Of a stretch of DNA of 64,000 nt, positions 60,401-64,000 are shown in pieces; the first letter of the stretch is position 1, and each line of letters starts with the position of its first letter. Under the pieces are notes generated by a model. That model had not been told where the DNA came from, searched no databases, and saw only the letters and a list, made by a program, of their open reading frames with translations. The position numbers and the translations under genes were made by a program. Origin of the DNA: Larus michahellis (Eukaryota > Chordata > Aves > Charadriiformes > Laridae); contig NC_133910.1 in assembly GCF_964199755.1 (NCBI RefSeq), positions 12,656,711 through 12,720,710 on the forward strand, in the 5' to 3' direction.

Positions 60401-63400
60401 TGTCGGGAAGTCCCTCCCTGGGAATGCTCTCCCTTCCTGGTGGTTCTCACTGCACAGCCATCCTTAAATCATAGAATCACAGAATGGTTTGGGTGGGAAG
60501 GGACCTTAAAGCCCACCCGGTGCCACCCCCTGCCCTGGGCAGGGACACCTCCCACCAGCCCAGGTTGCTCCAAGCCCCGTCCAACCTGGCCTTGAACCCC
60601 TCCAGGGATGGGGCAGCCACAGCTTCTCTGGACACCCTGGGCCAGGGGCTCACCGCCCTCACAGCAAACAATTTCTCCCTAATGTCCAATCTAAACCTCC
60701 CCTCTTTCAGTTTGAAACTGTTACCCCTCATCCTAGCATTATACCCCCTGCTCCAGAGTCCCTCCCCAGCTTTCCTGGAGCCCCTTTAGGGACTGGAAGG
60801 GGCTCCAAGGTCTCCCCGGAGCCGTCTCTTCTCCAGGCTGAACCCCCCCAGCTCTCTCAGCCTGTCCCCATAGAAGTGCTCCAGCCCTTGGAGCATCTTC
60901 ATGGCCTCCCCTGGCCCCGCTCCAACAGCTCCATGTCCTTCTTGTGCCGAGGACTCCAAAGCCCCGCGTTTGGCTGCCGGCTCTGGGGGCAGGGGAGGGC
61001 AGGACTGCGCTCCAGCGGGCAGCCACGGCTCCCGAAACCCGCACTGCCTGCGCGCCCCCGCGCACCCACTGCCCAGCCAGGGTCCCAAACCCCACTTTTT
61101 AAACTTTTTCCCGGCGTTACTACCAAAGGGCTCTGCCATGGTCCCTCTTCCCTCAGCACCGCCGTGCGGGGGCTCTGTACCTGTTGACGAGGTTGAAGTA
61201 GCGGTGCAGGTAGCCGGGATCCACGGCGCTTTTGCACAGCTCCAGCTGCGTCTGGGGGTAGTAGTGCACGTAGTTCACGCACATCTCCTCCAGGATGCCA
61301 AACCCGCCCTGCGGCACAGACACACACCTGCTGCCAGCGGGGTCCGGCTCTGCCCTGCCAGGGAGGGCAGGGGGGCTGCAAAGGCACGAAGCTCACCCCC
61401 CCGCGCACACACACACACACACACATATATACACCCCCCTCAGGTGGATGGGATGGGCCACAGTCTGCTCATCCGCCCTTTATGCAAGGACAGACTTTCA
61501 GGCTAGATGGTGTGGTTTACATTAAAATGCAGATTTCCTATAATCCCTCTGCTATATTTAGCTTTGTCCCTGTTGATGGTACCTCTGACAGGCTCTTTTT
61601 TTTTTGCTGCCTATGTAAGAAAATAACATGCACTGTCAAAAAAATGCCACTTCTCTTTAATTACAATTAATCCCCGGTGGAACAGTTTGTGATGGGAATT
61701 AGAGTGACACACGCTACTTCTCAATTAGCACCTTAGCGTCCCCGCTGCAGGCAGCGGAGCCTTGTGGGCTCCCTTCTTTTGACGCTTTCCCTCTTGTTTC
61801 TGGTTGCGATTCATCAGGGTTCATGCAGTTCCCCCCCCCTCTGTGGGTGCCCCCAGCCCTGGGGTGCCCCAGGCGGGCAGTGAACTCGCCCCCGCACTCA
61901 CCACGGTGGCTCGGCTCCGGTCCTCCGTGTTGTATGTGCAGGTCGTGACGAGCTCATCACCCTGGGGGAGGTCGAACACAGACGCGTGTAGGTGTGAGAG
62001 TGCAGAGTTTCCCCTTTCCGATCGGCAAATTTGGGATTGGGGAGTGTGTTCCGTAGCAGATGCACCCTGTGGCGGTGCCAGCCCGGGGGCAGCCCCTCTC
62101 CCCACCAGCACCGGCCGCAGTGCCACAGGAGCACTTGCTAAACTTGCATCCCCTGGGGAGATTCCCTTGGGCCGTATCCCAGGGACGGTGTTTCCCGCTT
62201 TCCTCACTTTCTAAGAATTTCTGCAGGGCTGAAGCACCTAAAAAAAGTCCGCTTGGGCAACGATTTGCATTGACAAACCTCCACCCAACTTGATGGCGCA
62301 ACTAACCCCCTGCTCCGCTGTCGGTGCCGGGGCCCGTGGGGACACCCCAGAGCACAGCCCTGCCTGGGGATGGTTTCAATGGGTGCCGAGGCTTTTGAGC
62401 AGCCTCTTGGGACGCGATGGCTCCCAGAGGTGCCCTCTGCTTTGCAGCCGGGTCCTTCCTCACCCGTACGGCCCTGGGGCACGCTCAGCCTCTGCTTTAC
62501 CGCCCACGCCCACCGCATTCGCTGCCAAATCTCTTCCTCTCCTTCCATCGAGCCAGCAGGGAGGGGGCACCTCCAGTGTGCGCACGGTTCGCCCTCACCC
62601 CCCCAGGAGCCTCCCTCTGCTAGAGGAAGCCCAGCTCAATTAGATGCTTAATTTAGCTCCCGGCATGGTTCGGTTGCCCACACACCCGTTTTGTGCCATA
62701 TGAGATGAGTTCCAGTGTCCCCAAGGCACCTGCGCGGAGGTGGCAGCGATGACCCGGGGACCACGGGGAGCGTGTCCTCCCGTAGCCCCCCCGGCAGGTC
62801 CCAGATGGCAGTGGGTGCCTGTGCGTGGGCAGGGGCTGCCGGCGCGGGCGGGGATGAGGTGGTGTAAAGGAGTCAGGGGGTCACAGGGCTGCAGGGGTCT
62901 GGTGAAGGTCTTGCACTATTTGGAAGCCACCACGGTTTTTGGAGCTACTCACCGGAAAAACGGCAACCATCTCCTTCAGCATGCGGATCTCCTGGGAAGG
63001 AAGGAAAGGGGCCGTGTCGGAGCAATGCCGTGGCTCTGTGCCCGGGGCAGCCCCATGGGTGACGTCTGGCCGGGACCCCCGCTGCCCCCGCAGGCCCCTG
63101 TACCTGGAAGTGAGGGCTGTAGTGACCGTCGGCGTTCACGACCTGCCGCTCTCTCCCGTCCCGGGACAGCACAGTCACCACTTTTCGTCCTGCCAGGTGA
63201 GTGTGGAGCTGGGAGGCGAAGATGCGGATGCCGGCAGCGGGCAGAGCCTGGGGGAAGGACGGCTCAAGCCCCTTGACCATCCCCATCCCTCTCCCCTCCC
63301 GTGCATCCCCGTGCTGCGTGCTCAGGACCGGCCACCCCTGACCCCCACACGGGGCTTTGGGGATGGCTGTGCCCTTGGAGCAGCGTAGAAGCGAGCTCCC

Positions 63401-64000
63401 TGCAGAGGGACAGAGACTCGGTCTGCTGCCAAAACCAATTTATGTGCTGCCGTGCCCTAAGCCAGCAGGAGCAGCTGAGCCAGAGGCTGCTTGCCTCCCC
63501 GCATTCATTAGTGGTGGCACAAATGATTCCTTTTGGGTAGGCCCTACAAAAACATCCACTAAAACTTCCTTGAGAACAAGGTGGGCATTTTGAAACCGTA
63601 CTTGAGAGAGCTCTTGGCAAGCTCCTTGGAAGCAGAGGCCAATTTTCCCATCTCCATGGGGGAAAGCACCGCCGGGACACAGCCAGCTCGGCAGTAAGAT
63701 TTATGGGAATGGTACCCTGGGGAGCCGGAGCAGATGGCACCCCAGGAGAGCTGCTTCGAGGGGGATTCAGCGCATCCCAACCAGCTGCTCGCTGTTTGTT
63801 GTACGCGGCAGATTTTTTTTCTTTCCAGCACAGCCTCGTGGTAAGGGATTCGGGGAGTTTAAAACTGGGAATTGGGAGCCCGGAGCTTGGTGCCGTATCA
63901 CTGCTGCCTGGGACCTGGGAAAAACCACTTGCAACCTCTCTTCTCAGAGGTGAAGCCGGGGCGGAGGGGATGGGGACTCACCAGCTGGGTGCATTTGTCG
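57296..64000 (-). CDS. DBH: DBH spliced coding region, 3' part (7 exons, ~227 aa)
   Basis: Dopamine beta-hydroxylase, the copper- and ascorbate-dependent monooxygenase of catecholamine vesicles that converts dopamine to noradrenaline. Seven minus-strand exons join in phase to encode the last ~227 of ~617 residues: DKCTQL, FASQLHTHLAGRKVVTV (the two His of the CuM site, His412/414 in human numbering), VTTCTYNTEDR, GFGILEEMCVNYVHYYP (Met ligand of CuM, human 487), CTCPQ, SMHCNKSSAV, then a Pro-rich tail with one Cys (PRCPP). The CuH site and the DOMON domain lie beyond the right edge. The paralogue MOXD1 and the related PAM are less likely, given the specific sequence and synteny with SARDH. 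Confidence 0.96.
57431..59907 (-). other. Last DBH intron
   Basis: No exon or repeat family recognised. Short AT-rich segments at ~59050–59100. Confidence 0.75.
59908..60067 (-). CDS. DBH: DBH penultimate exon
   Basis: Completes Arg, then FNDEEVCTCPQVSVPQQFFS to SSAVRFP, phase 0 out. Acceptor ccccag, donor gtaggt. Confidence 0.97.
60068..61180 (-). other. DBH intron with CR1
   Basis: Contains the CR1 fragment at 60468–60975. The remainder is GC-rich and unremarkable. Confidence 0.85.
60468..60975 (-). mobile_element. CR1 LINE fragment (sense to DBH)
   Basis: Begins ATCATAGAATCACAGAATGG on the plus strand, with GGGAAGGGACCTTAAAGCC and AACAATTTCTCCCTAATGTC. 5'-truncated, ~500 bases. The minus-strand coding remnant is broken into several frames. 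Confidence 0.93.
61181..61308 (-). CDS. DBH: DBH exon with CuM methionine
   Basis: GGFGILEEMCVNYVHYYPQT to YFNLVN plus two bases of Arg. The Met of EEMC is the third CuM ligand. Acceptor ccgcag, donor gtacag. Confidence 0.98.
61405..61431. repeat. CA microsatellite
   Basis: (CA)n of about 11 units running into ATATATAC, in a DBH intron. Confidence 0.92.
61902..61961 (-). CDS. DBH: DBH 60-nt exon
   Basis: Twenty codons, GDELVTTCTYNTEDRSRATV, phase 0/0. Donor gtgagt. Contains the conserved TCTYNTEDR. Confidence 0.97.
62953..62991 (-). CDS. DBH: DBH 39-nt exon
   Basis: Thirteen codons, EIRMLKEMVAVFP, phase 0/0. Acceptor ttcccag, donor gtgagt on the minus strand. Human has EIRMLKKVVSVHP. Confidence 0.94.
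63104..63247 (-). CDS. DBH: DBH exon with CuM histidines
   Basis: Forty-eight codons, ALPAAGIRIFASQLHTHLAG to DGHYSPHFQ, phase 0/0. HTH gives two CuM ligands. Minus-strand donor gtacag. Confidence 0.97.
63248..63981 (-). other. DBH intron
   Basis: Nothing recognised beyond splice sites. Confidence 0.75.
63982..64000 (-). CDS. DBH: DBH exon cut by the window edge
   Basis: Minus strand reads DKCTQL ending at a GTGAGT donor. Only 19 bases are visible. It matches the segment immediately before ALPPSGIHIF in human DBH. Confidence 0.85.

Larger units (their letters stand above)
61309..62952 (-). other. DBH introns around the 60-nt exon
   Basis: Introns 61309–61901 and 61962–62952. A CA repeat is at 61405–61431 and a T-rich patch at ~61590. 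Nothing else recognised. Confidence 0.8.

Overview
This is vertebrate nuclear DNA, almost certainly from a bird. The evidence is spliced genes with GT–AG introns, six fragments of CR1-type LINE retrotransposons with the avian 3' tail (ATTCTATG-like repeats), compact introns, and the gene order VAV2 – SARDH – DBH known from amniotes such as human 9q34. The species cannot be fixed from the sequence alone. No prokaryotic feature, virus, tRNA or rRNA was seen. Coding exons were found by reading translated segments against remembered family sequence, then fixing ends at splice sites and checking that reading-frame phases join.

Layout. (1) 1–24,860, plus strand: the 3' part of VAV2, a Rho/Rac guanine-nucleotide exchange factor. 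Twenty-one exons (2000–22002) encode the last ~599 residues: the end of the DH domain, then PH, C1, SH3, SH2 and SH3. A ~2.8 kb 3'UTR follows. Three exons are microexons (15, 17 and 22 nt). The intron after the third exon holds a ~1.08 kb, 45-copy, 24-bp minisatellite (4124–5206) that creates large spurious open frames on both strands. (2) 24,861–29,204: intergenic DNA and the probable SARDH promoter and leader exon. (3) 29,211–54,229, plus strand: what appears to be the complete coding region of SARDH (mitochondrial sarcosine dehydrogenase), 20 coding exons and 913 codons plus stop. One intron uses a GC donor. (4) 54,230–57,295: convergent 3' ends. (5) 57,296–64,000, minus strand: the last seven coding exons (the seventh cut by the window edge) of DBH, dopamine beta-hydroxylase, including the CuM ligands.

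The three genes are neighbours without an evident shared pathway: VAV2 acts in receptor-to-Rac signalling, SARDH in choline/one-carbon catabolism and DBH in noradrenaline synthesis. SARDH and DBH are tail to tail, and their candidate polyadenylation signals cross, so their 3'UTRs may overlap.

I found no clearly new biological system. The observations most worth a second look are the VAV2 minisatellite, whose units resemble splice acceptors; the VAV2 microexons; the GC–AG intron in SARDH; a 44-bp AT-rich hairpin and a 34-bp tandem repeat in SARDH introns; a directly oriented CR1 pair flanking SARDH exons 10–14; and the overlapping SARDH/DBH 3' ends.
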